Translations under genes and position numbers: made by a program | Origin: a virus | Strand: one strand, 5' to 3' | IMG/VR virus record: IMGVR_UViG_3300012012_001194 | Location: 37,504-101,503 of that record | DNA: 64,000 bases | The notes under the pieces: model-generated | The model's input: the letters and a program-made list of their open reading frames with translations, nothing else | What the model was told of the DNA's origin: nothing | The model's database searches: none | Shown: positions 55,762 through 62,890 of the stretch, piece after piece | Layout of the letters: each line of letters begins with the position of its first letter | Numbering within the stretch: the first letter of the stretch is position 1

Positions 55762-58692
55762 CTATTCTTCCTCATCTTCAGGTAGTTCATCCGACCCCTT
55801 AGAACTCATAGACATAGACAGGGCTATGGCAGCCGGGACGCTAATACCGCCAGCTATTAAAGCCTTTTGTAGCGAAGTCAGTCCAGCCTTTGCTGCATTA
55901 GCCTGTGCGCTGGCGCCTGCCCCGTCTTGAGCATTAGGGGTGTCAACTCCTTTAGCCTTTAACAGAGCCTTCAAGTTTGATATGGCATTCATAGGATTTA
56001 GCTTTGACTTTGTCTCTGGGCTAAATTGACGATAGGCGACCCCTGCTGGATACGCCGCTGTGTACCCCAAGTCACTAATGCCATAACCTACAGGGTTGAG
56101 CATGCCAGAACCCAAGTTGTAAGCCCCTTCACCTACCGACTTAACAAAGTTGGGTGAGGGCCCCGGCAACGGGGGCTTTGGAGGATTAAACTTCCCAGCC
56201 ATTTCTTTAGCAAATTGCTGCGCTCCGGTAAGTGCCTTAGGGGCTGCCTTGACTGCGTTAGGCAATACCTTAGGAGCAAGGGAGGCAGCCTCCCTTGGAA
56301 TAAGCAGGTTAGCAAGGCCCTTAGCAGCATTAGTGCTTCCTTGGCTGATGCCTCTGGCCATCATGCCCACGCCAGGCGCTAAAGTGGCCCCAAGAACATC
56401 ACCATAAGGGTCACGGTTATCACGGTTAATATACTGCCCCATACCAGGTCCGCCTGCTGCGCCGTAGACTGACCCCTTTGCTATACTGTTGGCTAACGTC
56501 CATTGTGGAGTAAGACTCATAGCGCCGTATATCGGGGCTAGCACTGCTGATAAGCGACTGCCTTTACCCGCATCTGTTATAAGCTGACTCATAGTGCTAG
56601 GGCCGTTTAGCTCATAGTCCTTACCTCCTGACAAGGCCCCACTCACGGTAGATACGGCACCAGTCAATTTATCTCTCTCTGCCCTGAGCTGAGGTATCAT
56701 CTTGAGCCTAGCCGGGTCTCCTGATGCGATAGCTGCAGTTATGCTTTGATTGTATCCCTTGATCCTATCACCCTTCTCAGCCATAAAGTTGCCGCCATTG
56801 ATAACTTGATCGACATTACCAAGGTTTCCAAGTACCTTGTTAGTGGGCTTTCCAAAGTTAGCAAGTGCGTTAACCGTGTCAGCTGCTTCGCCTACAGGCT
56901 GTACAGCGCCTAGGCCAAAGTTCTCTTGAAAGTTGCGTACGGCGCTGTCTGATTGCCCAACCCCCGTCTGCCTAAAAGCATCAGCGCTACCAACTGCTGC
57001 GCTGGCTTCTCCGTTTCCAGTTAAAACATCGGCCCTGTACCTTAGCTGAGATAAGAGGCCTGGAGGTAAGGCTTTGATCTTATCTTGGTACTCAGGCGGT
57101 AGCATCTTAACTCTCTGCTCGAACGTACGAGAATCAAGTGTATTGCCTAAGACATTCATAAGATTTATTGGCTGGCCCCCCATAAAGCCGGGGATAGCTA
57201 CTGGCCCGAGGATCTCTTCGTGCTGCTTGTAGATTGATTCATCTAGGGTTTGGATCTTGCTGGCTATGGCTAGGGAGTTGGGATCCTTAGACTGCCTAAG
57301 CATATTAATCGTATCCGCCTTGCGAGCATAAGGCATGTTAAGCACGGCGTTAGACTGCTGCTCTGGGGGTAGCTGCGAGAAGTTGTTAGCCAACTGCTGA
57401 TTCTTAACATTATAGTTTAACTGTCGGCCTATAGTGTAAGGCGACTTGGGATCGGAGCTTGGAGCTGCGTCTAAATTGATTAGATTAAGCCCATTGGCGA
57501 ACTCTGCTATTGGCCTGTCAGGATCGTCGAATAACCTAGCTTTACTACCTGTCTCAAAGGCGCCATAAAGGTCCCCCTTAGCTGGGGCTGGCCCATTAGC
57601 GCCAAACTTAGACTCTAGCTTGTCTAGGAAGTAGGGAACTTCCGATGCGTCCATTGGTTTGGTAGGGAACGCTTTGTTATATTGTTCGGCAAACGCATTT
57701 ACTGCCGCAGGCTCATAGTTTTTACCTAGATAACCATTATAGTTTGTTTTTGTGTAGTTTGGAGAGTCAAGTGAGTAGTCAGCCGCTATCGTAGCCGGAG
57801 TAATGTTAGGCTTAGCCAAGGGGTTAGGAGTCGCAACAGGCGCAAAAGGATTAACAAAGGGTGCCGCTGGCTTAGCCTCAACAGGTGCCGTAGGCTGTGA
57901 CAGCATACTGGCCCTTGATACCGTTGCAGGCGCTGGTGCTGGCTGCTTAGTAGCTAAAGAAGAAGGTGGGCCCATCATCTCGGGCATAGAGGGAGCGGCT
58001 GGCATTGAAGGGGGCGCCAACATACTAGCCCTTGAGACAGTTGCGGGGGCTGGAGTTGGGGCTGGAGTTGGGGCTGGAGTTGGGGCTGCCGCTTCGTTTG
58101 TAGCCTCAGACTTATTCTTAATCATGCCTTTAAGCTTGTCGATACCAGTGGTGACTTTGTCCTTAACACCAGTAGCAACACTAGACACTTGCTTGCCTAT
58201 GTTAGAGAAGATATTGTCCTGCCCCTCAGGCGGCTTGAAGCCTTTAGCAATAGTACTGTACAAGTTCTTAGATGCGTCCATGATCTTGTTAGACGCTTCA
58301 GGTACGTAAGACTGCAACGTTGAGGCTAAACCGCTGAGGTCAGCTTGCTTGGTAGTGGAGACGTCTCCACTGCGTGTAGTGTACGGCCGCTCAGTGTACG
58401 CAGGCGTACGGTAGCCCTGTGTTTTTATGTAAGAAGAAGGTATGTAAGGGGTTACGTCGTCGAAGGAGGCTGATTTATTCACATTAGCACTTAACGGCCC
58501 TTTAAGCAACTCCGTTTGAGCTAAAAATCTATTATCTTCTCTTTGACCTAACCTCTTTGCTGGAGGGGGCTTAGCAGAAATGTCTTTAGGGCTTATCGAA
58601 GAATGTCGAAAAGATCCAGACTGACCTAGCCCACTGCCTAGTGCGCCTAATGTAGCAATAGCCGCTTGCTTACGGCTCTCTTTAAGGGACAT
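55762..58692 (-). CDS. Large virion protein (976 residues)
   Basis: ATG 58692 follows GAGG. MSLKESRKQAAIATLGALGS carries K-Q-A at residue 8. TRSGDVSTTKQADLSG near residue 110 holds a palindrome copy and another K-x-A, almost the same peptide as in the SNF2 ATPase. Residues 195-300 are Pro/Ala-rich with repeated TPAPTPAP and TVSRASML segments; the middle is globular and helical; the C-terminal 300 residues have Gly/Ala-rich hydrophobic stretches (YGAAGGPGMG, ATLAPGVGMMARGISQG, LIAGGISVPAAIALSMSM). It is the second largest protein of the window and probably a major internal or ejection protein. No peptidoglycan hydrolase motif was found. Confidence 0.55.
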   Translation of the reverse strand: MSLKESRKQAAIATLGALGSGLGQSGSFRHSSISPKDISAKPPPAKRLGQREDNRFLAQTELLKGPLSANVNKSASFDDVTPYIPSSYIKTQGYRTPAYTERPYTTRSGDVSTTKQADLSGLASTLQSYVPEASNKIMDASKNLYSTIAKGFKPPEGQDNIFSNIGKQVSSVATGVKDKVTTGIDKLKGMIKNKSEATNEAAAPTPAPTPAPTPAPATVSRASMLAPPSMPAAPSMPEMMGPPSSLATKQPAPAPATVSRASMLSQPTAPVEAKPAAPFVNPFAPVATPNPLAKPNITPATIAADYSLDSPNYTKTNYNGYLGKNYEPAAVNAFAEQYNKAFPTKPMDASEVPYFLDKLESKFGANGPAPAKGDLYGAFETGSKARLFDDPDRPIAEFANGLNLINLDAAPSSDPKSPYTIGRQLNYNVKNQQLANNFSQLPPEQQSNAVLNMPYARKADTINMLRQSKDPNSLAIASKIQTLDESIYKQHEEILGPVAIPGFMGGQPINLMNVLGNTLDSRTFEQRVKMLPPEYQDKIKALPPGLLSQLRYRADVLTGNGEASAAVGSADAFRQTGVGQSDSAVRNFQENFGLGAVQPVGEAADTVNALANFGKPTNKVLGNLGNVDQVINGGNFMAEKGDRIKGYNQSITAAIASGDPARLKMIPQLRAERDKLTGAVSTVSGALSGGKDYELNGPSTMSQLITDAGKGSRLSAVLAPIYGAMSLTPQWTLANSIAKGSVYGAAGGPGMGQYINRDNRDPYGDVLGATLAPGVGMMARGISQGSTNAAKGLANLLIPREAASLAPKVLPNAVKAAPKALTGAQQFAKEMAGKFNPPKPPLPGPSPNFVKSVGEGAYNLGSGMLNPVGYGISDLGYTAAYPAGVAYRQFSPETKSKLNPMNAISNLKALLKAKGVDTPNAQDGAGASAQANAAKAGLTSLQKALIAGGISVPAAIALSMSMSSKGSDELPEDEEE
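58356..58369. promoter_or_regulatory. Dispersed palindrome TGGAGACGTCTCCA, copy 9
   Basis: Symmetry extends to 18 bp. It is inside the 976-residue gene, in frame as SGDVST. Confidence 0.8.
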
Positions 58693-58702
58693 GGATATAA
58701 CC

Positions 58703-58954
58703 TCAGATAGGGGAGACTAAGGGAACCATCTTGCCTTCACAGAGAACCACCTTGTCTGAGGCAACATCCCTGCAGTAGTCGATAAAGTGATCAAAGAACT
58801 CGGAAACAACCTGCTGCTCACCCAAGGGTACGGTACGCACCTTAACTCTAGCACGCAGGAAGTCTTGAACAACGTTGTCTAAAAAGGAATCAGCGCTCTC
58901 GCCATTGTAAAGCCTTAGCATTGGCTTCTCTAATGGGGTTCTTTTTTTAGCCAT
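58703..58954 (-). CDS. Small soluble protein, unknown
   Basis: This is an 83-residue protein whose ATG overlaps the end of the upstream gene by eight bases. MAKKRTPLEKPMLRLYNGES is followed by a helical part (FLDNVVQDFLRARVKVRTVP) and a short C-terminal strand. It is likely co-translated with both neighbours. No motif is recognised. Confidence 0.55.
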   Translation of the reverse strand: MAKKRTPLEKPMLRLYNGESADSFLDNVVQDFLRARVKVRTVPLGEQQVVSEFFDHFIDYCRDVASDKVVLCEGKMVPLVSPI

Positions 58955-59333
58955 GGGACACAGCTCCTGTTATAGGCGCTGAAGTATCCAGCTGCCTTAT
59001 AGAGTTCTGCTGAAGGGATGGGAGCCCTCCAGTAATCGAAACGGTAGCGGTCAGATTGGGGACAGTACTGATCTGATTAAACGGAATACGCTCGCCATTA
59101 GATAGCAGCAGGCCTATCCCTTGATCAAGATACTCCATGCCTATGACTGGCTGCTCGCTTATCTTATTCTTACTAAAATCAACAAAGAGCCTTACAACGT
59201 CGGCTTGCTCTTTAGTAGTGGTTGGTTCTTTTAACCAGTGATCCATGAGCCACGTCAAGAGGTCTGGATCATTAGCTGTCGAAATGTTAAACCCAAAGCC
59301 TTCTTTCCAAGCTTTGATAGTATTAGCGTCCAT
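58947..59333 (-). CDS. Small protein upstream of virion operon, unknown
   Basis: This is a 128-residue protein with ATG at 59333 behind AAAGGA. Residues 1-60 are helical (TIKAWKEGFGFNISTAND), then a beta-rich part (PVIGMEYLDQGIGLLLSNGE) and a polar tail. There is no N-proximal K-x-A and no membrane segment. It may be a chaperone or regulator for the virion genes downstream; unproven. Confidence 0.5.
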   Translation of the reverse strand: MDANTIKAWKEGFGFNISTANDPDLLTWLMDHWLKEPTTTKEQADVVRLFVDFSKNKISEQPVIGMEYLDQGIGLLLSNGERIPFNQISTVPNLTATVSITGGLPSLQQNSIRQLDTSAPITGAVSHG

Positions 59334-59358
59334 TCTATAAGTCCTTTCTATTGATGAC

Positions 59359-59688
59359 CTATCGCATGTTTAGCTTCATAACAGTCAGCCCCACGGCAAC
59401 TATTAATGAGCCCAGCACTACATACTTATTAACATTGAGACCATAAAAAACAAGGGGAACAAGGTAATCAATCGATATTACCGAAAACTCCCAACAAAGG
59501 CTAAATAAAAAGATGCGCTCCTTGTTATCAATAAGCTTGATGCCTGATACCCATAAAGAAGAAACCATAATACCTATCACTATGGATAGCCATGGGTAGT
59601 ACCAGGCATTTCTTATGTTGTCGTCATAGCATAGAACTAGGGAGAGGGAATAAAGCGTCATGACAGCAAGAATGATAATCCATTCCAT
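59359..59688 (-). CDS. Small polytopic membrane protein, holin-like candidate
   Basis: The 109-residue protein starts MEWIIILAVMTLYSLSLVLC and has four hydrophobic segments (about residues 2-20, 31-51, 60-78, 83-103) separated by short charged turns. Small size and multiple membrane passes suit a holin or an exclusion protein; no charged C-terminal tail typical of many holins is present. It is the first gene left of the accessory locus with the 58-residue gene. Confidence 0.5.
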   Translation of the reverse strand: MEWIIILAVMTLYSLSLVLCYDDNIRNAWYYPWLSIVIGIMVSSLWVSGIKLIDNKERIFLFSLCWEFSVISIDYLVPLVFYGLNVNKYVVLGSLIVAVGLTVMKLNMR

Positions 59689-59752
59689 ACCATTAGCACC
59701 TCATTAAAGATTAGTTACTTAGATCATACCCTAGATGAGGGAGTGGCTGATA

Positions 59753-59795
59753 GCTAAAAAAAGAACCAGAGGCTTACCCGTGAAGGTAAGCTTCT
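59753..59795 (-). terminator. Terminator of the 58-residue gene
   Basis: An imperfect hairpin overlaps the end of the gene (AGAAGCTTACC with GGTAAGC and GAACCAGAGG), followed on the minus strand by seven T and AGCTATCA. This tail is shared with three other terminators. Confidence 0.65.
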
Positions 59796-59950
59796 AGTTT
59801 GGCCTGCTTCAACCGCTGATACTCAGCGGCCTCCTCCAACAGGCCTCTTATCGCCTCTAAAACACGAAGGGAACCTTCGTGATTCTGGTCCTCGTGAAGG
59901 GCGACGGCTGCGTCGCACTCTGCCTTTACCTGGTCCATTAAAGCTTCCAT
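59774..59950 (-). CDS. Small acidic helical protein (58 residues)
   Basis: ATG 59950 has AGGAGA seven bases upstream and the stop is TAA at 59774. The protein MEALMDQVKAECDAAVALHE continues as one long amphipathic Glu/Ala/Leu-rich helix to EAYLHG, suggesting a helical hairpin or a dimeric coiled coil. It has its own promoter (60035) and terminator. Size and single-gene arrangement resemble early host-takeover genes of phages. No family is recognised. Confidence 0.65.
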   Translation of the reverse strand: MEALMDQVKAECDAAVALHEDQNHEGSLRVLEAIRGLLEEAAEYQRLKQAKLEAYLHG

Positions 59951-60034
59951 GTTAATCTCCTAAAGAATGAGTAGAACAACCCACAAAAAGTTCGTAGGTT
60001 TGGCCCCGTTTTTACAGGTACGGGTAACCATTAT

Positions 60035-60063
60035 ATTATGACGCACTTAGAGGTTGAATTAAG
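60035..60063 (-). promoter_or_regulatory. Phage promoter motif CTTAAT-N13-GCGTCATAAT
   Basis: It is followed by ATAATGG, so TATAAT-like bases occur twice. It drives the 58-residue gene through an 84-base leader. Confidence 0.75.
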
Positions 60064-60094
60064 CTGCGACGAAAAAAGGTCGCTGGCGACGAAA

Positions 60095-60126
60095 CGTAAC
60101 TCACCCGTAACTCACCCGTAACTCAG
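60095..60126. repeat. Three 11-bp tandem repeats CGTAACTCACC
   Basis: Contiguous units (the third ends in AG) lie about 30 bases upstream of the 60035 promoter, next to a duplicated GCGACGAAA. They may be binding sites for an activator or repressor. Confidence 0.75.
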
Positions 60127-60152
60127 ATGCCTTGTTACGTGTTCGATGTGAG

Positions 60153-60166
60153 TGGAGACGTCTCCA
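60153..60166. promoter_or_regulatory. Dispersed palindrome TGGAGACGTCTCCA, copy 10
   Basis: Symmetry extends to 18 bp (AGTG...CACT). It is fully noncoding, between the ornate RNA terminator and the repeats upstream of the next promoter. Confidence 0.8.
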
Positions 60167-60179
60167 CTAGCTGATAGAT

Positions 60180-60225
60180 AAAAAAAAGACACATGAGACC
60201 GGGGTTTAACCCGGTAACCTCATGT
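60180..60225 (-). terminator. Terminator of the large noncoding RNA
   Basis: Stem ACATGAG/CTCATGT (60191-60197 with 60219-60225) continued by CCGG/CCGG around TTTAA, then eight T and ATCTATCA on the minus strand. Confidence 0.85.
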
Positions 60226-60806
60226 ATCCCTCTTTGTGGAAGTTTCATCCACACCCACTTATCTACGGCTGGTTACCGCCCACTGTTCTTAGGCCGTGGG
60301 GCCTGAGAGTAATAGTTGCAGTTTATAGTCATGCCAAGGACTTGCAGTGTTAGCCACTCACTGTAAGGCGGTGAGACGCCGAGCAAGTTAACGTCCTGCT
60401 CAAGACGTGCACCTCACTAAGATGCCGATAAATTCTACGCCAGTAGTTACTTGGCATAGTGTGGAAGTTTCATCCACATCCGTCCCCGGCCGGTAGCCGC
60501 CCATCTGTTGAGTCAGTGGGAACCTGCAGTTTAACGTCATGCATGGACGCCCGCGATAAACTTTAAGTGAAGCAGTTTAACGTCCTGCTCAAGACGGAAG
60601 GAATTTACATCCTTCTTTGGAGACACTTCCCACCAATAGGGGAGGCTAGCCTGCAAGAATTCGTGTTCTTGCCTACCAGAGACTTTATGCTAGCCGTGTC
60701 TCTGGCGGTTCCTATTGCAGCACCAATCTGACCGGAACTATCAGTTGGGCTCCCGAAACAACTTGTTTAAAGTCCTTCTCGGGTAGGACCGATACCTATC
60801 GGTATC
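60180..60806 (-). ncRNA. Candidate large ornate noncoding RNA, about 600 nt
   Basis: A gene-free stretch lies between a promoter (60813-60841) and a terminator (60180-60225). It contains a tandem diverged repeat: GTGGAAGTTTCATCCAC at 60236-60252 and 60461-60477, GCARKTTAACGTCCTGCTCAAGACG-type blocks at 60383-60407 and 60572-60596, and further shared pieces between. The 5' part has hairpins ACCGATA/TATCGGT (60788-60803), CAATAGG/CCTATTG (60634-60640 with 60711-60717), CAAGAA/TTCTTG and CCAGAGAC/GTCTCTGG (60676-60683 with 60698-60705); GGCTAGC (60644-60650) can pair with GCTAGCC (60689-60695) in the loop of the last, giving a pseudoknot. Size and complexity recall GOLLD and ROOL RNAs, but I cannot assign it to either. 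Confidence 0.7.
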
Positions 60807-60812
60807 CATTAT

Positions 60813-60841
60813 ATTATGACGCGTTTGTAGGTCGAATTAAG
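60813..60841 (-). promoter_or_regulatory. Phage promoter motif CTTAAT-N13-GCGTCATAAT for the noncoding RNA
   Basis: The -35-like CTTAAT overlaps the TAA stop of the cupin gene at 60837. TATAATGG follows and the hairpin-rich RNA begins within about ten bases. Confidence 0.75.
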
Positions 60842-61202
60842 CCTTGATGCCGCCTATGTCTGTACGCACAATGTCGTGCTCCGATAGCTCAGACCAGTAG
60901 ATCTCTAAAGCTTCAGTCTCTTCTAAAGCTTCAAACTTATGGTTCAAGCCAGGAGGTATCTTAATGCACTCGGTAGGCCTAAGCGTGATGGTGCTCTTTG
61001 TAGTGCCATCTGGGTTGTAGCAGATAACCACTAGCTTACCTGAGACTATATAGAATTGATTCCACTTATGCTGGTGAAAGTGATTAGAGCAGTATCCACC
61101 TTTGAGGATATGTATGTGGCAGATCTGAAAGGAGTTATCCAAATGAATGATATGGTTTCGGCCCCATAACTTCTCTTCTTGTCGTACAGCTAGAACGTCC
61201 AT
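60837..61202 (-). CDS. Cupin-fold protein in the glycan cluster
   Basis: This is a 121-residue protein with ATG at 61202 behind GAGG. CHIHILKGGYCSNHFHQHKWNQ near residues 28-49 is cupin motif 1 with three His and GKLVVICYN next; RPTECIKIPPGLNHKFEAL near 87-105 is motif 2. It is related in form to the 151-residue cupin at 31673 and to mannose-6-phosphate isomerase-type C-terminal cupins. Close packing with three glycosyltransferase genes supports a sugar-nucleotide or sugar-phosphate role. Confidence 0.7.
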   Translation of the reverse strand: MDVLAVRQEEKLWGRNHIIHLDNSFQICHIHILKGGYCSNHFHQHKWNQFYIVSGKLVVICYNPDGTTKSTITLRPTECIKIPPGLNHKFEALEETEALEIYWSELSEHDIVRTDIGGIKA

Positions 61203-61205
61203 GAG

Positions 61206-62246
61206 TTAGCCCTCTATAATCTTCTTCCATGCTTTGTTAAAGCTAGCTCTCTTAGTCTTTCTACTCAGCTTAGTTCGCTTGTTCATGCCCGCTAGGCGGT
61301 TATCAATTGCAATCGTAGCCGACTCTATAAACTGAACCGCATCAGGCTTAGCGAACATAGGCCCATTGGGGGCCCCGCCAGCATCACACGGCACTAGCAT
61401 TCCGTTGATGCCGTCTATGATTATATCAGACATAGGTGGCATGTCATAAGCAATAACTGGTGTTCCCATGTATAACGATTCTATACCTACAAGGCCAAAC
61501 CCCTCGATCTCAGCAGGCCACAGTACTAGGTCATGTGCTCCATACAGCAGCAAGGAGCTTACACAGGTCGACGTATCAATCACAGCCGCTATCTTCTTGT
61601 TCTTATGTAGGAAGTGGCGAATCTCCTTAAGTACATTCCACGACATGCACTTAGGGCTATACGAGACAGTAATAGAGGCATGAGGGCACCTAGCGCTCAC
61701 ACCCGTCAGAATATCAAATAAAGAATCCAAATCACAGCGCAGTCCTTGGCTTGCGTGCAATGGCACCAGCACCTTAGGATTCTTAACATTGACTCCGCTA
61801 CTTGACTTTCTAGTAACAGGCAGCGGGCTGTCCCACGCTATGGTTGATACGTTGCTCAGCCTGTACTCTTTCTTAAGCAACTTAGCTACATCGGCACAAG
61901 GGGCTACCGTGTGGGCGCACATCTTAAATGACTTCTTAGTATACCCTGGGAGGCAGTCCCATGGCGCTAAGGCTATGGTAACAATGTTCTTACCTACTGC
62001 CTGCACTGACTCCTTAGTGGGAGGCACAGGCCATATGATATGAGTAATACCTTTAAGCCACCTAGCATAAGTCATCTCTTTTGGGGTGACAACCATAGAG
62101 TCCCACTCACAGCCATAGACATGGCTCTTCCTTCCAGTGCTGAATAAGGTGGTCTCGTATCCCATGCTACGAAGAGAGTCAGATAGGCGTAGAGCTGCAT
62201 AAACTGCATCGTGAGGCTTGTACTGAACATCAAAGCCTATCTTCAT
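61206..62246 (-). CDS. GT-B glycosyltransferase, family 4 type
   Basis: The 346-residue protein has the GT4 donor-binding end: LVLWPAEIEGFGLVGIESLY (about residue 235) with E-x7-E spacing, and MGTPVIAYDMPPMSDIIIDG with GINGMLVP after it. The N-terminal half shows a Rossmann-type beginning (MKIGFDVQYKPHDAVYAALR). There is no membrane segment. It is separated by three bases from the cupin gene and twelve from the next transferase, so these form an operon. It probably builds or decorates a glycan on virion or host. Confidence 0.78.
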   Translation of the reverse strand: MKIGFDVQYKPHDAVYAALRLSDSLRSMGYETTLFSTGRKSHVYGCEWDSMVVTPKEMTYARWLKGITHIIWPVPPTKESVQAVGKNIVTIALAPWDCLPGYTKKSFKMCAHTVAPCADVAKLLKKEYRLSNVSTIAWDSPLPVTRKSSSGVNVKNPKVLVPLHASQGLRCDLDSLFDILTGVSARCPHASITVSYSPKCMSWNVLKEIRHFLHKNKKIAAVIDTSTCVSSLLLYGAHDLVLWPAEIEGFGLVGIESLYMGTPVIAYDMPPMSDIIIDGINGMLVPCDAGGAPNGPMFAKPDAVQFIESATIAIDNRLAGMNKRTKLSRKTKRASFNKAWKKIIEG

Positions 62247-62257
62247 TAGGAATCCTG

Positions 62258-62890
62258 TCAGTTATGCGTAAACAAGTAGCCGTCTACCTTTGCTGCAGAA
62301 AAACTGGGCTGTATCATCAAGTTATTAATGTAGAACCAATCAGCTGCAAAGTCTAAGCTGTCCCATTTAACCAAACTAGTCAGGGCTGAGCTAGCCAACC
62401 AAGCACCAGCATCTATCTTACCTCGCTTAAGCTCAGTCTTGATGGGGGCCCATAACTTGTGACTATGTACCATGTTACAATAAACAAAGCCAGCCTTCAT
62501 TCTGTGCGCCTCAGACAGCATCCACTCAAAGTACGTAGGTGCATACCAAGAGTCAGCGTTCATAGTCCCTATCCAGTTGCACCCAAACTTAATAGCTAAA
62601 TCAAAACCAGGCTGCCTCATGTTGTGGCCAAACTTATTAGTTCTCTCCTTGGTGCATATAACATCAAAGCGGCGATCTCCTGCGATGGCCATGTCGCATA
62701 CCACCTTGTCATCAACAGATAACCAAGGCCCATCATGAAAGATGAATATCTTAAAATTGGAGAATGTCTGCTCTTTAAGAGCATGAATCAAAGAGGCCAG
62801 CCCATCAGACCTACCATACGCCACTAACGATATGCCTATCTTAGCCCCCTTAGGAAGCGCCTTCTTACCTAGCTTATTCCAGAACCTCAT
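62258..62890 (-). CDS. GT-A glycosyltransferase, family 2 type
   Basis: This is a 210-residue protein. KIGISLVAYGRSDGLASLIHAL at about residue 17 is the nucleotide-binding start of GT2 enzymes, followed by FSNFKIFIFHDGPW and, near 115, CNWIGTMNADSWYAPTYFEWML with N-A-D in the place of DxD. The ATG overlaps the TGA of the preceding gene (ATGA). It is shorter than typical GT2 proteins and lacks C-terminal membrane parts, so it probably acts on a soluble or surface acceptor together with its neighbours. Confidence 0.75.
   Translation of the reverse strand: MRFWNKLGKKALPKGAKIGISLVAYGRSDGLASLIHALKEQTFSNFKIFIFHDGPWLSVDDKVVCDMAIAGDRRFDVICTKERTNKFGHNMRQPGFDLAIKFGCNWIGTMNADSWYAPTYFEWMLSEAHRMKAGFVYCNMVHSHKLWAPIKTELKRGKIDAGAWLASSALTSLVKWDSLDFAADWFYINNLMIQPSFSAAKVDGYLFTHN

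Noticed and set aside
28900-60200. CRISPR array in the repeat-bearing spacers
   Set aside because: The repeats are contiguous or two-copy, 11-15 bp, without spacers of constant length; no cas gene is near.
59690-60836. Additional protein genes inside the 60 kb noncoding locus
   Set aside because: Apart from the 58-residue gene, only short frames without ribosome sites occur; helices and a duplicated RNA unit fill the space.
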